Positions 14,728 through 43,839 of a DNA stretch of 64,000 nucleotides are shown in pieces. Within the stretch, counting starts at the first letter, position 1; every line of letters starts with the position of its first letter. This DNA is from Echiichthys vipera (lineage: Eukaryota; Chordata; Actinopteri; Perciformes; Trachinidae). The stretch is from assembly GCA_963691815.1 (NCBI GenBank), contig OY829662.1:4925679-4989678 (forward strand), read 5' to 3'. The notes beneath the pieces were generated by a model, which did not search any database, was not told the origin of the DNA, and worked only from the letters and a program-made list of their open reading frames with translations. The position numbers and the translations under genes were made by a program.

Positions 14728-15345
14728 CAGTCAATTCAGAACGCTGCTGCTCGAGTCCTCACTAAGACCAAAAAAGTCGATCATGTTACTCCAGTCCTCG
14801 GATCTTTACACCGGCTTCCTGTCTGTAACAGAATTGATTTCAAAGTGCTTCTGTTGGTTTATAAAGCACGGATGGTTTAGGACCAAAATACATTTCATAT
14901 CTTCTGCTCGGCTACGAAACCATCCGGACCTCTCAGATCCTCGGGGACAGGTCTGCTCCGTGCCCCCAGAACTAAACATGGAGAGGCAGCGTTCAGCTTC
15001 TATGCTCCACAAATCTGGAACAAACTTCCAGAAAACTGCAGGTCCGCTGCAACTCTCAGTTCTAGTTCTATTAAATCAAGACTGAAGACTTTTCTGTCTG
15101 CCGCTGCCTTTCAATAAATAAAACAATGTATTATCTGCGTATGCTGCTCCGTAACTTCTATTCCTTTGACATTTTTGGTTTTATTTTATTTTAAATTGTA
15201 GTATTTGCTCGTTTTCTTTGTAGCTTTTTCATCTGAATATCATTTTAAATCTAAATGTCTTTCCGATGCTTTGAATGTTTTATGTGAAGCCCTTTGAATG
15301 ACCTAGTTGTTGAAAGGTGCTTTACGAATAAACTTGCCTCGCCCT
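14728..15345 (+). mobile_element. LINE fragment of L2/CR1 type
   Basis: The plus strand encodes a decayed ORF2 C-terminus in shifting frames: LESSLRPKKSIMLLQSSDLY, then KHGWFRTKIHFISSARL and a region matching 'APQIWNKLPENCRS' in spirit. An AT-rich 3' UTR and GAATAAACTTGCCTCGCC follow at the end. Frameshifts and stops show it is dead. I infer L2/CR1 from the order of conserved blocks known in fish LINEs. Confidence 0.65.
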
Positions 15346-16165
15346 CTAAAACGAGACCGATTGTTTTAAAACATTCATAAGAATCTGCAACCGTTATTTT
15401 ACATTTCTTTAATATCATATGGACAAGGCTAACTAATCAAGAATGTCTATTGGTTAAATATGTAGGACGGCATAGAGTAAAAATTTAAATTGAGCCCAAA
15501 TTTTAACCAAATTTTCCGAAAAAGAAAATGCAAATGATTCAGCACTGCTAAATGTGAATGTTAAGAGTTTAAGACCCAAAAATTTAGAGGAAGGTTAGAC
15601 CCCTCGTCACTCCACAGCGGTCTGATGATCTTGGCTGCTGCTATAGCTCGTCTCTTGGGTGGAGGTTAAAGTCAAATGCTGTATGTAAGGCTTTATTTGC
15701 CAAGCTTGCTTCCACTGCACTTTGTCACGTTTTGTTTTTTTTATCCATAAACCACCTCAGGCAACTGTAAATGCTTTTTGCAATATCTGGACTGTTTCGG
15801 GGCATTTCCACTTACATAAACAGGTGAATGGAGCCTGCTTATGTGCTGTGTAATAATTTAAAGCTTGAAAAAGCCTGGCAACTGTAACTAAGGGGGTCTT
15901 TATGCTAACCTAGGCTAACCACAGCCTGACTCCAGCTCTGTATTTAACATATAAATGAGATTAATCCATCTTCTCAACTCACTCTCAGGAATAACGCAAA
16001 TAACTGCACTATTGAAAAAAGGGGGAAACCATTCCTTTAACAACACGAGAGACAGAAAGCGACCTATTACATCAGTGACGGAGGGAAGATCAAGGGCACA
16101 AAACTGCATTGTTGCTACAGAAAGAGAGAGAGAGTCCGTACCTGGATGTCTCTCATGCGCTCTCG

Positions 16166-16200
<35 letters not shown>

Positions 16201-16325
16201 GCACACACACACACCGTGCAGTGCAGTTTCTGCATCTGTTCTTGAATCTGATATACTGCAGAGTGGTGCACGGGGACATCTAAAGGCCGGAAGAGAGAAC
16301 TGCAGGAGACCAAAACACTGCAGTC
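15346..16325. other. No gene; short compound CT/CA microsatellite at about 16160-16214
   Basis: Anonymous AT-rich sequence. Near the right end is a (CT)n run followed by (CA)n with a single GC interruption. Confidence 0.5.
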
Positions 16326-16385
16326 TCCCTCCTCCTCCTCCTCCTCCTCCTCCTCCTCCTCCTCCTCCTCCTCCTCCTTCTCCTC
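16326..16385 (+). repeat. (TCC)n microsatellite
   Basis: About 55 bp of CTC/TCC trinucleotide repeat; it explains the Pro-rich frame on one strand and the Glu-rich frame on the other. Confidence 0.95.
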
Positions 16386-17121
16386 TGTCTTTACCTCAAG
16401 CTCTCTGTGTGCCCCCTCTGACCTCATCTTTCCGTTCCTCCTCCTCCTCTGCTCCTGTCCTTGTTTCCCCAACATTTAAATAAAAGATGACAGTTTAGGA
16501 TGTGCCCCTGGTTTATCATGTAAGGAGGAGACTAAAGGTAACAATAAAAGGAGAGGTCGGTGTCAATTTGTCAGGCCAATAAGCGTAATGTTGAGGCATC
16601 GACTGGAGCTTTTCACCGTTTATAGCAAGTAATTATTGTAAGACTGAATGATGTGTCGATAATTAAAAGAAATATTTCTAGTAAAAATGGAATTATTTAA
16701 CAGTAAAATGTTAATATGTTATTATTATATTGTACAACATTTTAACCCGGTTAAACATGTCAAATCCTACTGCCTCGAAAGCTAAGCTGAACCTGGACCG
16801 TACAGCTCGGTCTGCTCCTGCTGGACACATGAGGCTGATGTGACCTTGCAGGGATCACGATTTGAAATTCAGTAATAATTAAATTGCAGTAAGTACTCAC
16901 AGTAACCGCTTGATGGAGGATAGCTACTGGTGAGGCTGTATTCACCAATCAGCTAGGTTTGGGTAGTGTGAACCCTGTAGGTTCACTGTGAGGACAGGAC
17001 AGCTGAAGTTCTGCTGGGTGCCGTCATCATGGCTAAAGTTTAGCAGGCTGCTGACGGTCAGTAAATACCCCAGAAGCAAAAGATGACTGCTGGTTAAACC
17101 TCAGTGTTTCTATTTCTACAT
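16386..17121. other. No gene recognised
   Basis: Anonymous sequence. Confidence 0.45.
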
Positions 17122-17470
17122 GTTAAAGTGTAATCCCAAAATCATCCCATGGTCTTTTTCAGCACTTACTTACATCAAATAAGCCATCAAGGCAGTTTTT
17201 TTTTGTGTATAAACTATTAACGGAGATATCCCAGAGAGTCACTAACAGTTGCTAACGTGGCTAACACTAATTAGCTCGGGGGGGTACAGTGAAGGCATTA
17301 AAACGTCTCTTTTAACCACTAATACTGCTCCAAATAACAGCAAACCTCTGCAGTAGCATGATAAGAGTCCCTACACATAAAACAAAGCACCAATGGGCTC
17401 CTTCCTTTTGGACTTACTTTGGTAATCGAATTGAATGAACTTTACCAAGAGAGGAGCTGGTACCGGCGCT
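17122..17470 (+). mobile_element. Single arm of the TTAA-type long-inverted-repeat element
   Basis: Begins at a TTAA (GTTAAAGTGTAATCCCAAAA) and matches the left arm of the 8820 element in order: TTAGCTCGGG, ACCACTAATACTGCTC, AACCTCTGCAGTAGCATGA and CACCAATGGGCTCCTTCC. The match ends near GAGAGGAGCTGGTACC. The second arm was not found nearby, so this is half an element. Confidence 0.7.
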
Positions 17471-18081
17471 CCAGGTTCACTAACTACGTTGTTGGTGTTT
17501 TGTGTGTAAAAAAAGTCTTGTTAGCGTCTTGTTAGTTAGAACCAGCTCTAATTTGGTCACGTTCACAATTGCTGCCAATGTTGCCTCATTTGTGCATGAC
17601 GCCTCACAGAGGAGATAATGGCACACGCGCTAAAGCTCTGTTTACAAAAATACCTGTGTACGTGTGAACAGGCCTTGCTGTACCAACATCTGAACATTCA
17701 TTCAATTCTTCATTTTTCAACATTTGTGTGAGTGTGTGTGTGTGTGTGTGCGCGGTGCAGCGTGGCTCCCTCTTGTGTTCACTATCAGATATTTTGAGAA
17801 CGTTGGCTCATAAAACAACATGTATTCCTTATATTTCCCCTTCCTTTTACGATGTCAATTTCACGCCGAAACAGTTGAGTTGTGAGAAATGCAACCAGCT
17901 GTTCATGGCTGATGTTGTCAGGAGCTGTGGATTTCCAAGATGGCTGCATGTTACATCACCTGAGACAAGCTCCAAGCACAGGATGCTTTTCTACTGCACA
18001 ACCATAATAAATGAGCACGGAGGAGGGCAGGACACTGCTGAGGGATTAATAATGAATGGACACTGGAATCTCACGCACTCA
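17471..18081. other. No gene recognised
   Basis: An open frame from 17728 into the CA repeat has no motif in its non-repeat half and no splice context. Confidence 0.45.
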
Positions 18082-20570
<2,489 letters not shown>

Positions 20571-20992
20571 AACCGTATTTTACGCACTTTAAGGCGCACC
20601 ACATTATAAGGCGCACCTTCGATGAACGGCTTATTTTGAAACTTTTTTCATATATAAGGCGCACCACATTATAAGGCGCACAGAATAGACGCTACAGTCA
20701 AGGCTGGGGTTACGTTCTGCATCCATTAGATGGAGCTGCGCTAAAGGGAATGTCAACACAACAGTCAGGGGAGGTCGTCTTGTTGCTTCCTCCACTTCCG
20801 CACCATTGATTGGTTCATGTTCAACTCTCTAGCTGCTGCTCTATTCCCGTGTTCTACTGCGTGACTAATGGCCTTGAGTTTAAACTCTGCGTTGTAAGCG
20901 TGTCTCTTAATAGGAGCCATTTTGGGCTCTTTACACAAACACACACATGGAAATGAAACGGCACGCTTCGCGCAGTCGTATATCTCATACAT
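20571..20992 (-). mobile_element. Deleted pogo/Tigger-like DNA transposon remnant
   Basis: The left end at 20571 (ACCGTATTTTACGCAC) carries the subterminal word TAAGGCGCACCACATTATAA twice (about 20590-20616 and 20652-20681). Inside, on the minus strand, is a transposase N-terminal piece. The catalytic domain and the other inverted end are missing, so only one end and the start of the gene remain. Confidence 0.6.
20765..20920 (-). pseudogene. Pogo-like transposase, N-terminal helix-turn-helix piece
   Basis: Reads MAPIKRHAYNAEFKLKAI and then HGNRAAARELNMNQSMVRKW before a stop. Basic residues followed by an 'AAARELN.....V..W' helix-turn-helix are typical of the DNA-binding N-terminus of pogo/Tigger and CENP-B-like transposases. 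The predicted start is the internal Met at 20920, because the residues upstream of it look like translated flank. The DDE domain is absent, so this cannot encode an active enzyme. Confidence 0.6.
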
Positions 20993-22996
20993 GCACCGCG
21001 CGTTACTTCTGGCTTTTAATGTTCTGAATTTGACTGTTACATATCGGCGACATATATATCTGTGAAAGGCTTAGACTGACCAAGAACATCGGACAACACA
21101 GCGTATCATATGAAATCAATTTTATTTATGTAGCACTTTACGGACAACATAGTTGAGCCCAAGCGCTTTACAGCACACACAGGAAAACAAGAACAGAAAG
21201 AAGGAAACAAACAAAAAAGGCGAAGAAAATCGGTTGGGCAATAGACTACAATTGAAATTCAAAGATGAACTATTTATATTGTCGGACCTTGAGGCCCTTT
21301 TATTCACTTTTGTCTACATCTTTTTTTTTTTCCAGGTAGAAAACGTAGAAAGCATTAATATTAGAAGTGACATCCACGGGGATTACAGAGATTCTTCATC
21401 ACTTCATGGTCATATTTAAAGATATTCATTTGTGCAAATAAACTGTAAAGCCACCATAACAGTAAACCAGTGGAATACAGAGGTTGTAAGTAGGAATTTA
21501 TATTTACACAATGAATTAACCATTTTTAAAAAGGCACATGGTTTCTAGGACTAAACGATACGGTGTAAAAAAAAACCTTTCATTGCAGTTTTCCCTCTTC
21601 TCATTTCTCAGTTTGCACATCCTCAATTCCTTTCCTCGCCTCTCCTCTCCTCTCCTCCTCTCCTCCTCTCCTCTCCTCCTCCGTTCTTAGTCCCTCCCAC
21701 CTGAGATCAGAGTGGAGGAGACGAGGAAGAGACACAAGTAGAGAGGAGTCCAGGCATTTAACACCACGTGACATCCGTGCTTCGGAGTCGAATTAAAATA
21801 TGACGTCAATTAAATATGACGTCAATTAAATATGACGCGCGGCACAGCTGCAGCGGTTTGAATATTCCAGCCGTGGTTCAAGCCTTTTTTATACCCCAAG
21901 ATACACCTGTTCACCCTCGCTCATAGCTCGTCCACAAAGCCTCCTCTATCACAGAGATACAGAGGCTGTGAACGATTTCCGGGTCAAAGACAGGAGGACG
22001 GAGGAGACAAGGAGGCAAAAATAGAGACATGAGAAGAGCCCCGTGTGACTGTAAATGGACTTCACCGATCAGACTCTGAATGCACGTGTCTCACCCTGAC
22101 TCGCAGCGACCGTTCCGTATTTGCATCTTTTATTGATATTCCTTTTGTGAATTTATTACTCAATAATCCAGGACGTGTTGAGAACGCGTCATCACTTGTT
22201 TGTGGAAACTATGTAAATATATCTCACATCAAAATCCAGTTTCTACCGGATGACTGTCATGTTATGGCTCAATGTCATGACACCGTTCAAATATTAAATT
22301 AAATGTAATAATAATTTAAATGTTTATTGCTGCTGTCCCTGATTGTAATAGTATTCATGGTACGCACTAAATATGAAATGACCTACTGAAACTAGGAAAT
22401 AAATAAAATCTAACTCAAGCAAGGATCGAGAATCAAGAGAGGATCAAATATTGGAACTGGGAGGTTGAATTATTATAAGACTCTACTCTATATGTTAAGT
22501 GTCCTGAGATAACTTTTGTTATGATTTGGCACTATAAACAAGATTGAATTAAAACCCTACACCAGGAGTTCACGTTCAGTCTGGAGGCACGAAAAAAAAT
22601 CACGTGTTACCACTTGTCTTCGCTATGAGCCTGGAGGCCTTAACAAAGCCGGCATTGCCATTTTTGAATTTCCTGTCTCATAATTGGTTGATTTTTTTTC
22701 TTAGACATCTCATTTTTTTTAAAAACACCTGCGCAGCCAAGGTAGTGAGTGCTTACATGAAAGGGAAAGTCAAGATAAGACAATAAAACCATTCGTTTTG
22801 TTTCCATTGCTCTATCTGACGGCAACCTACATAGAAAATATCTGCTTGGCATGATACAGTACGTCTTCTAGACAAATATGTGACGTATGATGTCTTTCAA
22901 GTTTTCAAGTGTGCATAGTTAACATCAGAAGGTAGAACCGCTGTAACCCTTAATAAACCCTTTAGAGTCAGGTCAAATGCCACATAAAACCCCAGA

Positions 22997-23000
<4 letters not shown>
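20993..23000. other. No gene; retroposon tails at about 21115-21185 and 22490-22555
   Basis: Around 21115 the plus strand has CAATTTTATTTATGTAGCAC and AAGCGCTTTACAGC, an antisense retroposon tail like those near 2641 and 31616. Around 22490-22555 is a sense tail (CCTGAGATAACTTTTGTTAT). A TCCTC-rich run lies at 21632-21680, and the words TATGACGTCAATTAAA repeat three times near 21800. Otherwise anonymous. Confidence 0.5.
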
Positions 23001-23092
<92 letters not shown>

Positions 23093-23103
23093 GCGTGTGC
23101 GCG
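23001..23103 (+). repeat. (GT)n microsatellite in the predicted bax 3' UTR
   Basis: About 100 bp of TG repeat ending in GCGTGTGCGTGTGCGC. On the minus (coding) strand it reads as (CA)n and starts about six bases after the bax stop codon, so the transcript should carry CA repeats at the beginning of its 3' UTR. Confidence 0.95.
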
Positions 23104-23109
23104 TCTGCC

Positions 23110-30981
<7,872 letters not shown>

Positions 30982-31348
30982 GGTTTTTAAAGAAAACAAT
31001 TTAAAAAAGTAAAGAAAAAGAAACTTGTAGAGAAACTTTTCTTCCCTTTCCTCCTTCACCGTGTGTCAGACGAAACCTCTTTTACACACTTAAAGCAGGG
31101 GTTTAAAAAAAAGACTTAATTAATATTTATATTATTTATGAACAAAACTCCACGAATTAATCAAACAAACACAAAGCGAAAGTGTCGCTCCGTTCAAGAC
31201 GAACCTCTGAGCGCCAATGGGAGGTGCACATACGCGGTCCTCCACTTTAATACGTCCGTGTGGAAACTGGAGCATTCAAGTAAATCCCACATGCACTTAA
31301 AGTGAAAGTTGGGCCCAATGTCTCGGGCTTTGTCCCATGTTACTGAAT

Positions 31349-31615
31349 AATAATTATTCATATATGTTGTATAAAATGTTATATAAAAATGTTTGGATTT
31401 TTTTATTTATTTATGTTTATTTAAGTAAAAGTAGAAATAGTCTAAAAATACGTCCATCACAAGCACAAAGTTAGACTTTAATTCAGTTTAAAAATAAATA
31501 AAAGCAGTTTATTTTACATTCAATTATTCAATTCAATTTAGTTACATTTATATTGTGTTTATATCTCAGTGCACTTAACTCAATATATGCACAATGGCTC
31601 CTTCAAAAGTGTTCA
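31349..31615. repeat. Duplicated block, copy 1
   Basis: Runs from TAATTATTCATATATGTTGT to ATGGCTCCTTCAAAAGTGTT and recurs in direct orientation at 32159-32409 with scattered substitutions and small indels. AT-rich and non-coding. Located between the bax and psme3 starts. Confidence 0.9.
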
Positions 31616-32158
31616 GGTCAAGTCACTTTTATTTATATAGCACATTTAAATACAACAGGAGTTGACCCGAAGCGCTTTACATTAGAAGAAATCAGGTTTG
31701 GGCAGGACAGTAGATAAAAGGAGCCCAAGAATACACAGGTCTTAACAAAACAATGCGTAAAATAAGTAAAAAAGAAAACAATATTAAGATCAGCCTAGAA
31801 TAAAAACAGGTGAAATAGAATCAAGCAAGAAAATAAAAGAAGTAAAAAGTAAGAAGAAGGTTAAAAGCAATAGACTAAGTGAAATAAAATATATAAAAAT
31901 AAATTAAAATAGAAAATAAAAATGATAAATAAAAAGGCAGTGGGGAATAAGGGAGGGTGTTAAGGGTTGTTAAAGGCAAGAGTGAAAAGGTATGTCTTTA
32001 AATTAGACTTAAAGCTGGCGAGGGTGGTGGAGGACTTAATATGGAGTGGAAGGGGATTGCACAGGTTTGGGCCAACAACAGAGACGTGTACGGGGCACAG
32101 ATAAGAGCTGTTTTGTAGATGACCGGGTCGACCTGGGGCTGGAGTGTGGGGAGAGAAT
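31616..32158 (-). mobile_element. Retroposon 3' region, antisense, between duplicated blocks
   Basis: The plus strand begins with AAGTCACTTTTATTTATATAG and then GAAGCGCTTTACATTAGAAG, the reverse-complement tail type also seen near 21115. It continues with AGGTATGTCTTTAAATTAGA and TGGGCCAACAACAGAGACG. It looks like a fish LINE 3' UTR, but no coding piece is recognised. Confidence 0.5.
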
Positions 32159-32409
32159 TATAATTATTCATATATGTTGTATAAAATTTTGTATAAAAAT
32201 GTTTGGATTTTTGTATTTATTTATGTATTTATTTAAGTAAAAGTAGAAATAGTCTAAAAATACGTCCTCACAAGCACAAAGTTAGACTTAAATTCAGTAA
32301 AGAAAAAAAAAAGCAGTTTATTTTACATCAAATTATTCAATTCAATTTATTCAATTTTTTCTCAGTGCACTTAACTCAATATATGCAAAATGGCTCCTTC
32401 AAAAGTGTT
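32159..32409. repeat. Duplicated block, copy 2
   Basis: Direct-repeat partner of 31349-31615, starting and ending with the same words. Together with the intervening 540 bp it suggests a local tandem duplication of about 810 bp, with the second copy truncated. Confidence 0.9.
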
Positions 32410-32639
32410 TAACTACTGTTATTATTATTAATATTTGTTTATAAAATATTATATAATTCAGTTTTGATCACTAACGACTACGTGTAAAAGCCTTTCCCTC
32501 CAAATTGTAGCCAGTTTTAAATGTGTGCACTGCTTTTTTTTAAACTGCTTTCATTTTGGGGTATTTTTCCTTTACTGCTTCTTGGATCATTTCATGTAAA
32601 ATGTCGATTAAATGTTACATTTAAAAAAAAAAAGATAAA

Positions 32640-33793
32640 TAAATAGATAATGTCGTCACAAGAGGTACAATGTTCTGTGGGTCCCAGCTCATGTCGGTAT
32701 TGCAACTAATGAAAAGGTTGATAAGTTGGACGAGGAAGCTGCTCTGAAGGAGACTGTAGATATCAACATACGTTTATCAAAGGCAGAGGCTAAAAGTATA
32801 GATTGGCAGGAAACCATTTTAAAATGGCAGAAAGAAAACAAAGGAAGGCACCTATTCGCATTATCTAGTAGGGTAACTGACTCTGTTAACATCTGCAAAA
32901 GAGGGGGGTTTAGACATTAGGGAGTGGTTATTATTTCTAGATTGAGAATTGGTCACACGTACCTGAACAGCACTTTGTTTATTCTAGGGAAACACCAGAG
33001 TGGCTTGTGTTCCTGTCTGGAACCTGAGACAGTACAGCATGTTTTGATGTCTTGCAGAAATCATGATCGCCAAAGACAAGACCTTCTAAGACAGGGGTGT
33101 CAAACAAAATCTGGCCCGCGGTGTAATTATATTTGGCCCGCAAGATCATATCAAGGTTCTGTGAGAGCTGGCCCGTGAGTATAAATCACATACACGTCTA
33201 CTTTTCTGCTAACAAACATGAGCATCCATGCTACCAGTCTCTGCAGACACACTTAATCCACCCCTCCCCAAAAACGACCCAAAGAAAGATGGAGAACAGG
33301 AGCTTTCAGCACAGCTTACAATATTATGTGTTCATGAAGGTAAAGAGCTGTTGGTCTCGTGTGCAGAGCCGCCGTGGCTGTGACAAAAGAATCAAATGTC
33401 AGAAACACCACGACAAGTACAAGGACCTGCACTGGAAAGGTTCAGCATTACATATTTTTTAGTTAATATTGAGTTTGTCCCGCAACCTTGTCCCAGTTTT
33501 TAAATTTGGCCCACTGTGAATTGGAGTTTGACCCCCCTGTTCTAAGCGAATGCAATAAATTGGATTAAATGAAGTTTCTCTTAAAAGTATTTTGGAAGTG
33601 GGCTCAAGCAGGAGGGGAAAAGCTGTTTTTTCAGATTCTTAAAAGACACTGGGCTGTATAGAAGAGTATAGAGCACTAAGGTGTTAGTCCCATAGGTGGC
33701 AGCAATGCGACGTTTGGATGCCGGCTGCCCTAAAACCGCAACGAAGAAGAAGAAGAAGAAGAAGAAGAAGAAGAAGAAGAAGAAGAAGAAGAA
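32640..33793 (+). mobile_element. LINE 3' end with RNase H-like remnant and (GAA)n tail, split by a hAT MITE
   Basis: The plus strand reads WVPAHVGIATNEKVDKLDEE, resembling the end of an RNase H domain in I-clade LINEs. After a stop comes RLRIGHTYLNSTLFILGKHQ and CSCLEPETVQHVLMSCR, the usual cysteine/histidine C-terminus. A hAT element interrupts it at 33092-33539. The 3' UTR then runs to AACCGCAACGAAGAAGAAG, with a (GAA)n tail at 33744-33793. It ends about 260 bp before the psme3 start codon. 5'-truncated and dead. Confidence 0.75.
33092..33539. mobile_element. hAT-type non-autonomous element (copy 2)
   Basis: Ends CAGGGGTGTCAAAC and GTTTGACCCCCCTG, flanked by TTCTAAGA (33084-33091) and TTCTAAGC (33540-33547), an 8-bp duplication with one difference. 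The interior closely matches the copy at 29690 apart from short indels. It is inserted in the LINE at 32640-33793, so it is younger than that LINE. Confidence 0.9.
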
Positions 33794-33936
33794 GAGGTAC
33801 AATGGGAGGTTTGCTGGATTTCCTTCATGGCCTCGTCTGGGAGGGCGGCTCCTCCTCGTCCCGCCGCAGGGACCTGACAGTAGAGTCGCTCACGGTGACA
33901 AAATCAAGCGCCTCGAATTTGCGCGTCGCTTTTTCA

Positions 33937-33944
33937 TGACGTCA
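33937..33944 (+). promoter_or_regulatory. Consensus CRE (CREB/ATF site) upstream of psme3
   Basis: A perfect TGACGTCA palindrome inside ATGACGTCAT, 110 bp before the psme3 ATG, in a locally GC- and CpG-rich block (about 33830-34200) that fits a housekeeping promoter without a TATA box. The match is exact; its use in vivo is inferred from position only. Confidence 0.55.
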
Positions 33945-34054
33945 TTTGCTTGCGAACGCAGGAGTGGCGGCCCCGTGCATGCGGTGCTAACAACAGTGAC
34001 AAAGGTCTTAGCTTTGCCGGACACCTGAGTGCTTTTTCACGTTTATTCCACGCC

Positions 34055-40650
<6,596 letters not shown>

Positions 40651-42680
40651 CAACCCCTACACACACACACATACAAACACACAACATGAGCTCAGTCAAA
40701 CAGCACTGACCTATAGTATTGGCTTTTGATTAAGAGTACACGATGCAATCAGAGTGTGCTGATATTCAGTCTTTACACAAATGCTGCTCACTGTTCTATA
40801 TGTAAACCCCAGCTATCTGGGTACATAGTGAGCTAGAGGAAGTTGATGCTTTTTAAAACCCACACCCATTCCTACACACAAACAGCTGTTGTGGGATCTG
40901 CCTCCATCTTTTGTTTTGGCCTCAATCTGCAGTCGCAGACACGCTTTCTACCCCGTGACCTTCAGTTTTGATTCCCAGTACTCTGAAACCTGACCTCAAA
41001 CTCTTTCCCATAATATCCTGACTGCACACGCAAAGACCGCCTACATGGCCTGCGTCCCATCTGCTCCACTGGGACTGAAGCTCAAAGATTCCTGCGGGTT
41101 TCAATTCCTGTCTGCGTTATCTGGAGTTTTGCCCATGTGGATGCCATGCTTCCATCAGGATTTATCATGTTTTCTCATTTTTTATTTTGTTTCTCTGGAT
41201 CTTTTCTGGGCACATGGCCGTCCTGAGAAAAAACCTGGAATTTAAAACTCCAACTCCACCCAGTCTCCTTCCGGTTTGCCTTAAATTGTCGAGGGACCCT
41301 TTTCTCAAATAGAATGCAGGCCATTTTCCTCAGAGCTACGTAAAACAGCTGTAGTTCTTCAGCTTTAGTGTTGCAAAGATCCTGACATACTGAGATTTGA
41401 CCGCACAGTTTTTCAGGACATCCATTCGTCACGGAGGATTTTTGCTCTTGACATAAGTATTATTCTTCTCCCTCTGCCCATTCTGCTTTTTTTTGTTGTA
41501 TCTTTCCATCATAGTGGCTCTTTAATACACAAGTGCATCCCAAGAAAAAACCTGTTTAACTGCCCTCCTGTTCAAGAGAAGCATAGGGAAGAACATGTGG
41601 TGCTTATGGAGGTGGCACCTGAGGTCCAGATTCACATTGAACCTGCTCTAGGCTGGCCTCTATGAACACTGTAGCACCCTGCTGTCTGTCTGTATGGATC
41701 TGTCAGAAAGGGGTGGACTCCAAAACATAAAGAGACCTTGCTGGCTGTGTGTCCTTCTACACAATAGGAATACACAATGTATGTGTCTCTTGTGCTCAAG
41801 CAGGCTTGAACTGGAACTCAAAAGGCTTCGTCAATAGTCTTTTGAACATACCAACATAAACTAGAGTGCAGGTGTTTGCACTCAAAAACATGTATAGATA
41901 TCTGGAGTCTTCAGTTTTGACCAGATGTGTGCTGTAATATCCTTGTTTTGTATTTTGTTCACCTCATGATGGGATATCGAAGCCTGGAGCTTTAAGTACA
42001 TTTGGCAACTTGACAGTTCAGTGGAAAACAACAAAGTGAGGTTAGGGTTCATCTTTAAAGTGCATGCAAAATGTGTTTTTTAATTTTTTTTAATTTTAAG
42101 CAAACAAAGTGATAAAGAAATAGATGGCAAGGGCTGTTTATCCAATTTCTAGTTTGAACCAATTCCAACTAACTAAATACATTTGAATAAATTGGAATGC
42201 CAGCTGTGTAGCCTTTCCTAAAATGTGCCATGGCTGCCAAAATGTCCAGTGGGATATATACACCAAAAGATGCATTAACAACATTTCATTATCTAACTAT
42301 TTTAACTACCTTTAAGCAGCAGCATCACGACCAGATGTAAAGTGTCCACGCCCAATTTGCTTTGCTCAATCAGACAAAATCCGGAGTGTCTCAGCTTCCA
42401 GCTTTCCACAACCGCAAAGAAAACTATACATTTTTGAACGTATTTTTACACAACAAGGATTGTGGATGTTGTCCCCAATCACTCACATCGCAATCACACC
42501 AGGAAGGTATCTCGTAGCCAGTATGGACAGGAACAATTACAGCCACCAATAACAGATTTTCTACCCACAAATGGGCATTTGATAACTGAATTTACATAGA
42601 CTTGAACAATATCCTTTAATTTTCTCCCATGTTCAAACTGTGTTTTTAATTTCAAATAAAAAGTGACAGTTTTGTGACTG
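40651..42680 (+). other. Probable psme3 3' UTR
   Basis: About 2 kb of gene-free sequence after the psme3 stop, without transposon similarity and with two AATAAA hexamers (42186-42191 and 42655-42660). A long 3' UTR fits this gene family. The end point is inferred from the second signal only. Confidence 0.5.
42655..42660 (+). terminator. Candidate poly(A) signal for psme3
   Basis: AATAAA about 2.0 kb after the stop codon, followed by a T-rich stretch. An alternative AATAAA lies at 42186-42191. Confidence 0.4.
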
Positions 42681-43746
42681 CGTGTTAATGCATGTGTGCA
42701 TGACTGGGAACATTGGCATACAGTACTATGCACGTTTTGGGGGGTTTTTTGTGCCCTGGACATCCAGATGCACTGCTAGCAAATTTTAATTTTCTCTGCA
42801 GCTGCCTCTGGGCATGAACCATTGGAGCTATGTCAGCAAAAAATCCTGAACCAACAATCAAATGGTACTGTCTGTTAAGGGCGGGCGTAACTGGGTGACG
42901 CTATGTCCAACAAACTCTTCTCCAAGACAAACTGCAATTGACTTGTTTCCGTCGATCTAGATCCGTCACCATGTTCATTGCTCTGGTTGGTCGTAGTGCT
43001 ATCCAGTTGCATGCGTTGGTGCCTCCCCTTGAATTGGGGGAAGGTCTATCGCTCATTGCAGGACCTTAGGTCTGGATGTCCAGGCTATCTGATTGACTCT
43101 TTTTCCCTCAAACCTTGACCCCTGATTCTCTGAGTCATTATTACACAGACAACGGACAACTCTTGTTCTTCTAACTTTATTGATTGTGTAGATTAACAAC
43201 AATGCTATTGTAAAATTTTATAATCACTCTACTTATCTGGCATACCTCAGATGTTTTTTTTTTTATCATTGTGTCACAGCCGATCAGTGTTGGTTTGACC
43301 CCAGTTGTAAATCCATCATAAAACAGATTGCTTTTCTCTGCAATAAAGTGCTACCGCCAACTAACAGGTCACTGTTTACATGCACTTAGATAACTGTTGC
43401 GGTGTTATTTTGTCAATCAAGCAGATTTCTTTAATGTCATGAAATCTGGTTTTATAAAGCTGAGATAGGGGAACAGAATTCTGATTTCACTGCCATGTTT
43501 ACAGGTTCCTGATCAGCTTTCAACAGGTACGTGTGTATGATGAAAATGGTGGTGGTGCTATACGGAAAGTGATGGGATGACCAAATTGTGTGCCTGCCCA
43601 CATAGTAGAAGATGAAATATAGAGTTTGATAACTACAAAATCTTTGACCGGATGATGACACTGCATGAATAGTCAGGGGGTCACCAAAGTTAGAATTTAT
43701 CATCTGGAGACCTTAATATACACTGGAGAAGTTCAGCCATCAGGTT
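42681..43746. other. No gene recognised
   Basis: Anonymous sequence. A short open frame (43703-43452 on the minus strand) has no motif. Confidence 0.45.
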
Positions 43747-43839
43747 AATGTGGCCCGTGAAAGGGAAGTTTGGGGTCCGCTGCTAAAGCTGCTGCCCCCG
43801 CGACCCGACCCCGGATAAGAGGCAGAAGATGAGATGAGA
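43747..43839 (+). mobile_element. LINE 3' end (family L-A, copy 4, sense)
   Basis: TGGCCCGTGAAAGGGAAGTT and GTCCGCTGCTAAAGCTGCTG lead to CCGGATAAGAGGCAGAAGAT and GAGATGAG. This is the reverse complement of the ends of the minus-strand copies at 226, 3481 and 50093. Only about 90 bp remain. Confidence 0.8.

Noticed and set aside
15955..16483. Proline-rich and Glu-rich frames around the TCC repeat
   Set aside because: Generated by the trinucleotide repeat; no flanking splice sites or homologous motifs.
21790..21840. Cluster of TGACGTCA-like sites (TATGACGTCAATTAAA repeated) as a promoter
   Set aside because: The words are a small tandem repeat and no gene starts nearby; position gives no support for a regulatory role.
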